Assembly: GCA_021778975.1 (NCBI GenBank)
Contig: JAJYBO010000103.1
Span: 1 to 9,349 of the forward strand
From: Deltaproteobacteria bacterium
GTDB taxonomy: Bacteria > Desulfobacterota > Desulfobacteria > Desulfobacterales > Desulfatirhabdiaceae
Length of the DNA: 9,349 nucleotides
Reading direction: 5' to 3'
Within the stretch, counting starts at the first letter, position 1. Every line of letters starts with the position of its first letter. The notes under the pieces are model-generated. The model did not search any database and was not told the origin of the DNA. It worked only from the letters and a program-made list of their open reading frames with translations. Made by a program: the position numbers and the translations under genes. Of the stretch, positions 1-6,351 are shown one piece after another.

Positions 1-87
1 TCGTATGAGGATTGTACATGACAGGGGGTTCTTTGTTGGAAATTGCTTTAAAAGAAGATAAAGAGAGCGCCGATTACAACCGCCCAA

Positions 88-117
88 TATATATCTGGGG
101 ACGCGCGGGACAGTCAA
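88..117 (-). promoter_or_regulatory. Candidate sigma70-type promoter reading left out of the window
   Basis: On the minus strand a TTGACT hexamer (112-117) is followed after 17-18 bases by ATATAT/TATATA (88-94). This is close to the sigma70 consensus with normal spacing. Transcription would run toward position 1 and serve a gene outside the window, on the same strand as priA. No convincing start codon with a ribosome binding site follows within 1-80; an ATG at 19-17 has no purine-rich site before it. The match rests on sequence alone. Confidence 0.3.
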
Positions 118-120
118 TAC

Positions 121-283
121 AAATTTGACGGCTTCGTAAAAAGTCCGGATGCTGCGTTGCGCTGCATCCTTCATCGTTGCGGCGTACCATAAGTACGCCT
201 CACTCCTCAGGATTTGCGCGCCTTGCCTGCGAACTTTTTACAAAGCCGTCCGAAATTCGACTTTTTACGAGGGCATCAAATTT
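121..283. repeat. Long imperfect palindromic intergenic repeat (MITE/REP-like) with nested arms
   Basis: The outer arms 121-145 and 259-283 are inverted repeats matching at 22 of 25 positions. A second right arm, 231-250, is also a near-complement of the left arm at 127-146. The centre is a perfect 7-bp hairpin, GGCGTAC/GTACGCC (181-187 and 193-199), with a 5-base loop. The sequence between arms and centre is itself loosely palindromic. The element contains no gene. Length, terminal inverted repeats and intergenic position fit a non-autonomous mobile or REP-like repeat. I associate sequences of this type with Desulfobacterales genomes, but this is recollection and was not searched. It lies just past the priA stop, so it could fold in the transcript and act as a terminator or 3' stabiliser. 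The remaining bases 284-309 show nothing else. Confidence 0.75.
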
Positions 284-309
284 AACGCATGATATCGTTA
301 TCTGTATGC

Positions 310-2766
310 CTACAGCATGAAAACCGGATCCACATCGAAGCTGACGGATACCTGAGAACTCTGGATATCCCTGCGATATGAAAAGATCATCTCTCTGGCC
401 AGTTGCCGCAAAGGAGCGGTGTGAACGCTTTTTAAAAGAATCTGCCACCGGTGATATGCGGCGATACGGGGCAGATATGCTTCGATGGGGCCGAGAACTT
501 CCACAGACTGGTATGCGGGCTGATTTTTTTTCAGGTGCTGGCACAACGCGCCGATGTGCAGCGCATGGTCGCGTGTCTTGCCGCTATCTTTGCCCATGAA
601 CTTGATTTGAATCAGCCGGGAGCAGGGCGGATATTTCAGCTTTTCGCGGTAGCGGATTTCCTTTTCGTAAAACGCTTCATAATCCTGCCGCATGGCGGCG
701 GCGATGATAAAGTGTCCCGGATTGTAGGTTTGCAGAATCACTTCACCGGGAGACTCCCCTCTTCCGGCCCTGCCGGATACCTGCAATAAAAGCTGAAACA
801 TGCGCTCGCTGGATCTGAAATCCGGATAATTGAAGGAAATATCCGCGCAGATAACGCCCACCAGTGTGATGTACGGGAAATCATGGCCTTTGGCGACCAT
901 TTGGGTGCCAATCAGAATATCGGTGTTCCGATTGCGAAGGTCTTTGAGGATTCCCAGCAACGCACCTTTGCGGGACACCGTATCTCTGTCCATACGGGCG
1001 ATTCTGGCCTGGGGGAAAAGTATCCGGACGGCCGCTTCGATTTTCTCCGTTCCCATACCCAGCCGTTTGATATGAGAAGAACCGCAGATGGTGCAGGGGG
1101 ATGTGGATGGCCGGGTGGCCCCGCAATAATGGCATTTATAGACCTGCTCCGTTTGATGTAACGTCATCGAGATCGAACAGTTTTTGCAGTGCATGGGTTC
1201 TCCACAGGCCGCGCATACCGGAGAGCTGGCGAATCCCCGGCGGTTCAGAAACAGCAGCACCTGTTCCCCTCTGCTCAGCGTTTGTGTCATGGCCTCATGA
1301 AGTTCGGGGCTGATGATCTTCCATATCCCCCGTTGATCTCGAAACTGCCGCAAATCAACGATGCGGGTTCGCGGCAGCGGGCGATTTTCGATGCGCCGGG
1401 ATAGCGTTACCCCATAGAATTTATGGGTCATGACATGGTGGTAGGATTGCAGTGACGGCGTTGCGGACCCCAGAAGGGCGATGGCGCTGTCCATCCTGGC
1501 GCGCACCAGGGCGATGTCTCTGGCGTTGTAATGGAGGCCACTGTCCTGTTTGTAGGAACTGTCGTGTTCTTCATCCACCACGATGAGGCCGAGATGTTCA
1601 AACGGCGCAAAAACCGCGGACCGGGCGCCGATAACGATAGGAGAATGGCCGCCGGCGATCCGATTCCACTGGTCGAATCTTTCACCCGCGGACAATCCGC
1701 TGTGCAGCACCGAAACGCGATTGCCAAAACGCGCCCGGAAACAGCGTTCGAGCTGAGATATCAGCGCTATTTCAGGAACCAGCACCAGCACATTCCGGCC
1801 GCTTTGCATCACCTTGTCGGCCAGTTGCAGATACACTTCCGTCTTGCCGCTTCCTGTGACGCCCTTCAGGAGAAACGGCCTGTATCCCTTGCCAAGAGCG
1901 CTTTCAACCGCGGTTACAACATCCTGCTGTTCGGAGGTCAGCACCCGCGGCGTATCCGGCTGGACAGTATCTCCGAACGGATCGCGATACAGGGTGCGGA
2001 CAGCAATGCGGAGCCAGCCGGAACTTTCCATATCGGAAAGCTTTTTAGACGCCGAAGGAATCCGCCGTTTCAGTTCCCGCACCGGAATGTCGCCATAAGA
2101 CAGGATGGTTTCCATGATACGCTTCTGGGATCGGGACATCTCTATGTTGCGAATATCAGAAACCATTGGCGTTACGTACATTTCTTGACGCCGCCGCGTC
2201 GTCTCCGTCTGGAGCGATTGAGTCTTTGCGATCCACCCGTTTCTTTCCATATCCAGCAACACGGCTCGGGCAATGGAAATGCCCATGGCGCGGCTGACGC
2301 CTTTGAAATCCGTGGGCTTTGATTGCAGCGCCTGCAATATGCCCTGCTGAACCGGAGAGATGGCGCTGTCTTGAATCACATGCTTGCCCGCATCCGTCAG
2401 CGTATAGCGGGTGACCTCTTTTCGGGACAACCCCGAAGGCAGCGCGGTCTGAATGACCTCTCCTATCGGATACAGGTAATAATCGGCCACCCATTTGAAA
2501 AACGGGATCATGGATTCTGGGAAGAGCGGGGTTTCGTCAAGAACATCGAGGATGAATTTGACCTGGTCGAGATCGGCGCCATCGGATTTTCCGAGGATAT
2601 ATCCGGTAACTTTGCGCTGTCCGAATGGCGCCAGCACCCGGACGCCGGCCCGCGCCAGAAATTGGAGGTGATCGGGAACCCGGTAGGTGAACGTCGTAAA
2701 AACCGGAAGCGCTATGGCAACGTCCAGGCGCCCATTGGTGTTCATGTCGCCCACAAACAACCGCAT
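310..2766 (-). CDS. priA: Primosomal protein N' (PriA), replication-restart helicase
   Basis: PriA is a superfamily 2 3'-to-5' DNA helicase that recognises stalled replication forks and reloads the replicative helicase. The 818-residue product has the N-terminal DNA-binding region (about 15-115), Walker A GVTGSGKTE (302-310), a DEEH box (398-401) and the LLGSATPS motif (431-438). The zinc-binding insert has eight cysteines (518, 521, 527, 530, 545, 548, 558, 561), followed by GTQMVAKGHDF and QVSGRAGR helicase motifs. It is longer than E. coli PriA (732 residues), with the extra length mainly in the 115-270 segment before the helicase core. The start is uncertain: neither Met1 nor Met8 (2745) has a clear Shine-Dalgarno site, and homologues often begin close to the VAIALPV strand, which favours Met8. 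It lies 27 bp downstream of the CBS-domain gene and is probably co-transcribed with it. The function is very secure. Confidence 0.97.
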   Translation of the reverse strand: MRLFVGDMNTNGRLDVAIALPVFTTFTYRVPDHLQFLARAGVRVLAPFGQRKVTGYILGKSDGADLDQVKFILDVLDETPLFPESMIPFFKWVADYYLYPIGEVIQTALPSGLSRKEVTRYTLTDAGKHVIQDSAISPVQQGILQALQSKPTDFKGVSRAMGISIARAVLLDMERNGWIAKTQSLQTETTRRRQEMYVTPMVSDIRNIEMSRSQKRIMETILSYGDIPVRELKRRIPSASKKLSDMESSGWLRIAVRTLYRDPFGDTVQPDTPRVLTSEQQDVVTAVESALGKGYRPFLLKGVTGSGKTEVYLQLADKVMQSGRNVLVLVPEIALISQLERCFRARFGNRVSVLHSGLSAGERFDQWNRIAGGHSPIVIGARSAVFAPFEHLGLIVVDEEHDSSYKQDSGLHYNARDIALVRARMDSAIALLGSATPSLQSYHHVMTHKFYGVTLSRRIENRPLPRTRIVDLRQFRDQRGIWKIISPELHEAMTQTLSRGEQVLLFLNRRGFASSPVCAACGEPMHCKNCSISMTLHQTEQVYKCHYCGATRPSTSPCTICGSSHIKRLGMGTEKIEAAVRILFPQARIARMDRDTVSRKGALLGILKDLRNRNTDILIGTQMVAKGHDFPYITLVGVICADISFNYPDFRSSERMFQLLLQVSGRAGRGESPGEVILQTYNPGHFIIAAAMRQDYEAFYEKEIRYREKLKYPPCSRLIQIKFMGKDSGKTRDHALHIGALCQHLKKNQPAYQSVEVLGPIEAYLPRIAAYHRWQILLKSVHTAPLRQLAREMIFSYRRDIQSSQVSVSFDVDPVFML

Positions 2767-2793
2767 AAAAATATGGTCGGGAGCACTGCCATT

Positions 2794-4020
2794 TTACTGC
2801 CCCTGAATGTGTTTGACCCGGTATTCCTTGATGCGGTTGCCGTCCATTTCCTGAACGATGACCATGAAATTTCCCAGGGGGATTTTTTCATTGACCTGCG
2901 GAATGCGGCCAATCTGTTCCAGAATGAATCCGGAAAATGTATCGTATTCTTTAGAATCCGGGATATTCATCGGGATCTTTTCATTGACTTCATCAATGTC
3001 GGATTTACCCAGCACCACCCATTCGTCGTTTTTGACTTTGACGATATGCGGTTCGTCGGTGTCGGTTTCGTCATTGATTTCGCCCACGAGTTCTTCCAGC
3101 ACATCCTCCAGAGAAATCAGGCCGGATACGCCGCCATGTTCGTCCACAACGATGGCGATATGATTTTTACGCTTTTTGAACTGACGCAGCAGAGAGTCTA
3201 ACTTTTTGTTTTCGGGAACAAAATAGGGGGGGCGTATGATGCTTTGGATGTCTAAGTTCTGGAGAGAGGCGGACTGCTGCACAAAGATATCTTTGATGTT
3301 GACAATACCGACCACATGGTCAATATCATTGTCAATGACCGGGATTCGGGTGAATCCGGAGCGCGCGATGGCTTCCAGATCGAGGGGGGCGCCGACCTCC
3401 AACACGAACATATCGGCTCTGGGCGTCATGATTTCGGAGGCGCTGGTATCGTCGAATTCAAAGATATTGTTGATCAATTCTCGTTCTTCTTCCTTGATTT
3501 CACCTTCTTCTTCGACCACATCCACGATGGTCAGCAGCTCCTCTTCGGTGACCATCGCGGTCTTTCTGATTTTCCCGGTCAACACCGGGATAAACCCCAG
3601 AAATTTGGACACCGGATAAAAAAGGACGGAGAACCAGTACACCGGATAGACGGTCAGGCGGGCGATTGCCACGTTGTTGCGGGTGGCGACGGATTTGGGA
3701 AATACCTCCGCAAACACTAAAATCAGAAAGGACATGACACCGGTGGCAAGCCCCAGCGCATAATCCGGAAAAATGGATATCGCGACACTGGTGGCAAGTG
3801 CGGAAGCCCCGATATTGGCCACGTTGTTGCCGATCAATAGCGTGGTCAGGAGGCGATGCGGGTTTTCTTTCAGCAGGTGGATCAGCGCGTAGGCACTCTG
3901 ATTGTCTTTGGCCAGGTGCCGCGCCTTGGTGCGGCTGATAGAAAAGAAGGCCGTTTCGGCGGCGGAAAAAAACGCCGAAAAAAAGAGCAGAACAATCAAT
4001 ACGATGGCGTTGGTAACCAT
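2794..4020 (-). CDS. Hemolysin-family/CorC-like membrane protein (DUF21-CBS-CBS-CorC_HlyC)
   Basis: This 408-residue inner-membrane protein has the classic CNNM/HlyC-CorC architecture. A DUF21 transmembrane domain (about 1-165) starts with a strongly hydrophobic helix and the AAETAFFSISR signature. It continues with further hydrophobic segments including LLIGNNVANIGASALAT and LILVFAEVFPKS. Two CBS domains follow: about 185-245, beginning at MTPR (188-191), and about 250-310, containing VVDEHGG and LEDVLEELVGEI. The C-terminal CorC_HlyC domain covers about 320-400. Family members are linked to Mg2+/Co2+ efflux or tolerance, with CBS domains binding adenine nucleotides; the old 'hemolysin' name is usually misleading. 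The exact substrate cannot be read from sequence. A terminator lies between it and the upstream gene, so it probably has its own promoter in 4021-4069, though I see no strong one there. It is likely co-transcribed with priA. Confidence 0.93.
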   Translation of the reverse strand: MVTNAIVLIVLLFFSAFFSAAETAFFSISRTKARHLAKDNQSAYALIHLLKENPHRLLTTLLIGNNVANIGASALATSVAISIFPDYALGLATGVMSFLILVFAEVFPKSVATRNNVAIARLTVYPVYWFSVLFYPVSKFLGFIPVLTGKIRKTAMVTEEELLTIVDVVEEEGEIKEEERELINNIFEFDDTSASEIMTPRADMFVLEVGAPLDLEAIARSGFTRIPVIDNDIDHVVGIVNIKDIFVQQSASLQNLDIQSIIRPPYFVPENKKLDSLLRQFKKRKNHIAIVVDEHGGVSGLISLEDVLEELVGEINDETDTDEPHIVKVKNDEWVVLGKSDIDEVNEKIPMNIPDSKEYDTFSGFILEQIGRIPQVNEKIPLGNFMVIVQEMDGNRIKEYRVKHIQGQ

Positions 4021-4069
4021 AGGCGAAACCGGCAGTTACGAAGGATATAGCGCGTGACAGTTATCTGGG

Positions 4070-4106
4070 AAAAACCCCAAGGTCATCGTTTACCATGATC
4101 TTGGGG
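4070..4106 (-). terminator. Intrinsic terminator of the MnmA-like gene
   Basis: Two 12-base arms, 4075-4086 and 4095-4106, pair with a single G-T/A-C difference around an 8-base loop. Read on the minus strand, the GC-rich end of the stem (CCTTGGGG) is followed at once by five T residues (4074-4070). That is the layout of a Rho-independent terminator for the gene ending at 4123. On the plus strand no T-run follows the stem, so it should act in one direction only. It separates the thiouridylase-like gene from the downstream CBS-domain and priA pair. Confidence 0.8.
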
Positions 4107-4122
4107 GGGAATCAAACAGAAA

Positions 4123-5112
4123 TCAGAGCATATCCGAGGTGTCCGGACGCTTTCCTGTAACCTGCAACATTTCAGCGGCCTCAGGCGTCGCGACGGCAAT
4201 CTCTACCTTCGTATCCGGAAGCGCCTTGCTGTATCCGGCGGCAATTTCCGCCGCCCGGCAAATCAGCGCGGTATCCGGCCATCCTGAAACCAGAACGACC
4301 GGCCCCGGAATGTGTCGGGTTTTCAGCAGAATATCCCGTGTTGCATCATAATGGTTCAGGATATTGGCGTTGTCCTGATGGGTTCTGCCGACGATGATTT
4401 TTACCCGATCGTTCAGACGGATGTGTCGGCCGTATTTCAGCAGATAAAGCTCGTTTTCGGTACAGGTATCCTGATGATCGAACAGGTCTTTCAGTCGGCG
4501 GCTGTAACCGGCATCGGTGAGCAGGCATCCGCCGGCGGGTGTGGGGTATCGGGTGATACCCCATTCTTTGGCGAGTGCCATCTGCGGCTTGCGCGACCTT
4601 CCTGAAAGCCCCAGGAGGCGTTCCCGCTGCACCAGTCCTTCGGCTTCGACGATGGTTTCATCGAGGAGCCGTGCGCTCAGCGGGCGCACGATATAGTCTT
4701 TGCAGCCCGAATGCTTCTCGACATATTTCAAAGAGGATCGGGTTTGCGACATTGGGCGCTGCCCCAGCACTTCACCGCTGAAAAGAAACTGCATTCCCCG
4801 TTCTTTCATGACATCGCCCGCCATGCGAAACATCATGGAATGACAGTCCATGCACGGGTTCATGTTCTGCCCGTAGCCGCAGGGCGGATTTTTGAGCATT
4901 GTCAGATAGGGAACAGTAATGTTCAGAATTGTCAGGGGAATTTGCACCATTTTCGATGCGGCTTCCGCTTTGTCGGATGAAAAAAATGGCGTTACGAACG
5001 TGATCCATTCGACGTCAATTCCCTGTTTTTGCAGCAGGATGGCGGCCAGAATGCTGTCCAACCCTCCGGAACACAATCCCAATGCACGGACTTTATTTTG
5101 ATGAATGTTCAT
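4123..5112 (-). CDS. MnmA/tRNA 2-thiouridylase-superfamily PP-loop protein, likely with C-terminal RNA-binding domain
   Basis: The 329-residue protein opens with a PP-loop ATP-pyrophosphatase signature, SGGLDS (15-20), on the first beta strand, as in MnmA and ThiI, which adenylate tRNA uridine before sulfur transfer. The motif NPCMDCHSMMF (86-96) aligns by eye with the MnmA NPDxxCNxxIKF segment, placing Cys90 at the first catalytic cysteine. PAGGC (192-196) supplies a second cysteine, Cys196, at about the right spacing. The region after about 205 lacks the MnmA beta-barrel pattern. It resembles the small NFACT-R-like RNA-binding domain seen in paralogues usually annotated as tRNA (5-methylaminomethyl-2-thiouridylate)-methyltransferase or thiouridylase. 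It is shorter than true MnmA (about 360) and probably a paralogue rather than the housekeeping enzyme. It is transcribed divergently from nth and ends at its own terminator. The family is secure; the substrate is not. Confidence 0.85.
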   Translation of the reverse strand: MNIHQNKVRALGLCSGGLDSILAAILLQKQGIDVEWITFVTPFFSSDKAEAASKMVQIPLTILNITVPYLTMLKNPPCGYGQNMNPCMDCHSMMFRMAGDVMKERGMQFLFSGEVLGQRPMSQTRSSLKYVEKHSGCKDYIVRPLSARLLDETIVEAEGLVQRERLLGLSGRSRKPQMALAKEWGITRYPTPAGGCLLTDAGYSRRLKDLFDHQDTCTENELYLLKYGRHIRLNDRVKIIVGRTHQDNANILNHYDATRDILLKTRHIPGPVVLVSGWPDTALICRAAEIAAGYSKALPDTKVEIAVATPEAAEMLQVTGKRPDTSDML

Positions 5113-5128
5113 GGTATAGAAATATAAT
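5098..5128 (+). promoter_or_regulatory. Candidate promoter of nth in the divergent intergenic region
   Basis: A perfect TATAAT hexamer at 5123-5128 lies about 67 bases upstream of the nth start. The best -35 match, TTGATG (5098-5103), has a longer than usual 19-base spacer and overlaps the first codons of the opposite gene, so support is only moderate. The rest of 5113-5195 is T-rich on the plus strand (5131-5150) and contains the small palindrome AGGAAATTCCT (5176-5186). Some of these signals may instead serve the divergent minus-strand gene. Confidence 0.3.
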
Positions 5129-5195
5129 GTGGTTGTTTGTTTTTTGTTTTATTGAATACATCTTGTCGTAATTCAAGGAAATTCCTGTCGAATCT

Positions 5196-5864
5196 ATGGA
5201 TATGTCACTCAAGAGACGCGCCGACAAAATACGAAAAATATTAAGAACCGTATATCCCGATGTCAAGACGCAACTGATTTTTGAAAATCCGTTTCAGCTT
5301 TTGGTGGCGACCATTCTCTCTGCCCAATGCACGGATAAACAGGTCAATCAGGTAACGCCTGTTTTGTTTGCGGCGCTTCCTGCTCCAGAAAATTTTGCAA
5401 CTGCCGATATAGAAATTATATCCCGGCTGATCCGGCCAACAGGTTACTATCACAACAAGGCCAAAAACATCAAAGCCTGTTCGCAGATGTTGATCGAAAA
5501 ATTCGGTGGCGAGGTTCCCGATACGCTGGAAGCGCTTGTTCAGTTGCCAGGTGTGGGGCGGAAGACCGCCAATGTGGTTTTGGGAGCGGTTTTTGGCAAA
5601 CCCGGCGTTGTGGTGGACACCCATGTGGCGCGCATATCCGGTCGGCTGGGCTTTACCACAAGTGACAATCCGGTTCGGATCGAGCGGGATCTCATGGAAA
5701 TTCTTCCCCGCAAGAGCTGGAATTCGTTTTGTTTGAGATTGATCTATTTCGGAAGGCAAACATGCAGGGCCAGAAACCCTTCCTGCCCGGTTTGTCCTGT
5801 CCGGGAGCTTTGCCCGTTTCAAAAAGAAAGCGTTGTGAAGCAATCGCTTCATGACCGACCATGA
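5196..5864 (+). CDS. nth: Endonuclease III (DNA glycosylase/AP lyase)
   Basis: Endonuclease III removes oxidised pyrimidines from DNA and nicks the abasic site, starting base excision repair. The 222-residue product is full length for the family. It has the helix-hairpin-helix LPGVGRKTANVVLG (117-130), whose Lys123 corresponds to the catalytic lysine, then DTHVARISGRLG with the catalytic Asp141. The C-terminal [4Fe-4S] motif is Cys190-X6-Cys197-X2-Cys200-X5-Cys206. The N-terminal SAQCTDKQVN segment is also typical. ATG5196 has no good Shine-Dalgarno site; an in-frame ATG two codons later (5202) is equally possible and changes only two residues. The gene is divergent from the MnmA-like gene and 87 bp upstream of the preferred Hpt start. 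No terminator is visible in between, so read-through into the Hpt gene is possible. Confidence 0.96.
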   Translation: MDMSLKRRADKIRKILRTVYPDVKTQLIFENPFQLLVATILSAQCTDKQVNQVTPVLFAALPAPENFATADIEIISRLIRPTGYYHNKAKNIKACSQMLIEKFGGEVPDTLEALVQLPGVGRKTANVVLGAVFGKPGVVVDTHVARISGRLGFTTSDNPVRIERDLMEILPRKSWNSFCLRLIYFGRQTCRARNPSCPVCPVRELCPFQKESVVKQSLHDRP

Positions 5865-5937
5865 ATGCAGCGAATTTATCAGAAATTCAGGGGCGTTGAT
5901 TGAATATTTTTTTCAGGTTCGCCAGGAATGCGTGAAG

Positions 5938-5943
5938 AAAGGA
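5938..5943 (+). promoter_or_regulatory. Ribosome binding site deciding the Hpt start
   Basis: AAAGGA lies 8 bases before ATG5952, which is ideal spacing. The upstream in-frame ATG5928 has only AGGA directly abutting it, which is too close. The site therefore favours 5952 as the translation start. Confidence 0.6.
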
Positions 5944-5951
5944 AAATCATC

Positions 5952-6296
5952 ATGGATATCAAGAAAGTTGCAGAACAACTGGGTCTGGATGAATCGGACA
6001 TTTATGACGTGGTGGAGTTGTTTATCCAGACGGCGCCCGCCGACCTGATGAAACTCGTTACCGCTTACAACCAGCAGAATACCGTTCAGATTGGTGAAGT
6101 GGCGCATTCTCTGAAAGGCTCCACCGGAACGCTGGGGTTTTCCGAAATTTCCAAAGACGCCCAGCTTATCATGAAGCAGGCCCGTGACACCGATTTTGAA
6201 TTGTTGAAATCATCGGTGCCGCCGTTTCTGAACCGGATGAAAGACCTGTTTGTCGAACTCAAGGACGTTATGAAAAACAGGCCAATCGAAGGATGA
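5952..6296 (+). CDS. Stand-alone Hpt (histidine phosphotransfer) domain protein
   Basis: This small cytoplasmic protein (114 residues from ATG5952; 122 if ATG5928 is used) is almost entirely one helical Hpt domain. The phosphoacceptor motif is AHSLKGSTGTLGF, with the histidine at residue 52 from the preferred start, followed by the Lys-Gly-Ser expected after it. Hpt proteins carry phosphate between receiver domains in multistep phosphorelays and have no catalytic activity of their own. There is no kinase or catalytic domain in it and no histidine kinase gene in the window. The next gene, 55 bp downstream on the same strand, encodes an ATPase with a receiver domain, the obvious candidate partner; that pairing is inferred from position. 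The start was chosen by the ribosome binding site. The stop codon lies within a remnant of the intergenic repeat seen at the left end. Confidence 0.9.
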   Translation: MDIKKVAEQLGLDESDIYDVVELFIQTAPADLMKLVTAYNQQNTVQIGEVAHSLKGSTGTLGFSEISKDAQLIMKQARDTDFELLKSSVPPFLNRMKDLFVELKDVMKNRPIEG

Positions 6297-6323
6297 CGGC
6301 TTCGTAAACGGTTTACTTTTTAC
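6294..6323 (+). repeat. Remnant of the palindromic repeat overlapping the Hpt stop codon
   Basis: Fifteen bases, TGACGGCTTCGTAAA (6294-6308), are identical to 126-140 in the left arm of the element at 121-283. Shortly after, ACTTTTTAC (6315-6323) matches the inner end of its right arms. It looks like the two arms with the interior lost. The TGA that ends the Hpt gene is the first triplet of the match. The rest of the 55-bp gap up to 6351 holds only a weak ribosome binding site (AGG at 6342-6344) for the next gene. Confidence 0.5.
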
Positions 6324-6351
6324 AATACCCCAAAGGTGTACAGGCGCTACG

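Noticed and set aside
1..129. Minus-strand frame open from 129 to the window edge
   Set aside because: It has no ATG and no ribosome binding site, and it starts inside the repeat arm. It is too short to support as a gene.
1531..2322. 263-codon plus-strand open frame opposite priA
   Set aside because: It lies wholly antisense to conserved priA helicase sequence, has no recognisable domain, and is a GC-driven shadow frame.
2323..3201. 292-codon plus-strand open frame opposite priA and the CBS-domain gene
   Set aside because: It spans the ends of two well-supported minus-strand genes and has no domain or plausible start signals. It is a shadow of their codon bias.
5241..5852. 203-codon minus-strand open frame opposite nth
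   Set aside because: It covers almost exactly the nth gene, whose catalytic and Fe-S motifs are intact. There is no independent evidence for it.
5871..5890. Small GAATTT/AAATTC inverted repeat after nth as a terminator
   Set aside because: The stem is only six A/T-rich pairs and no T-run follows directly, so it is not a convincing terminator.
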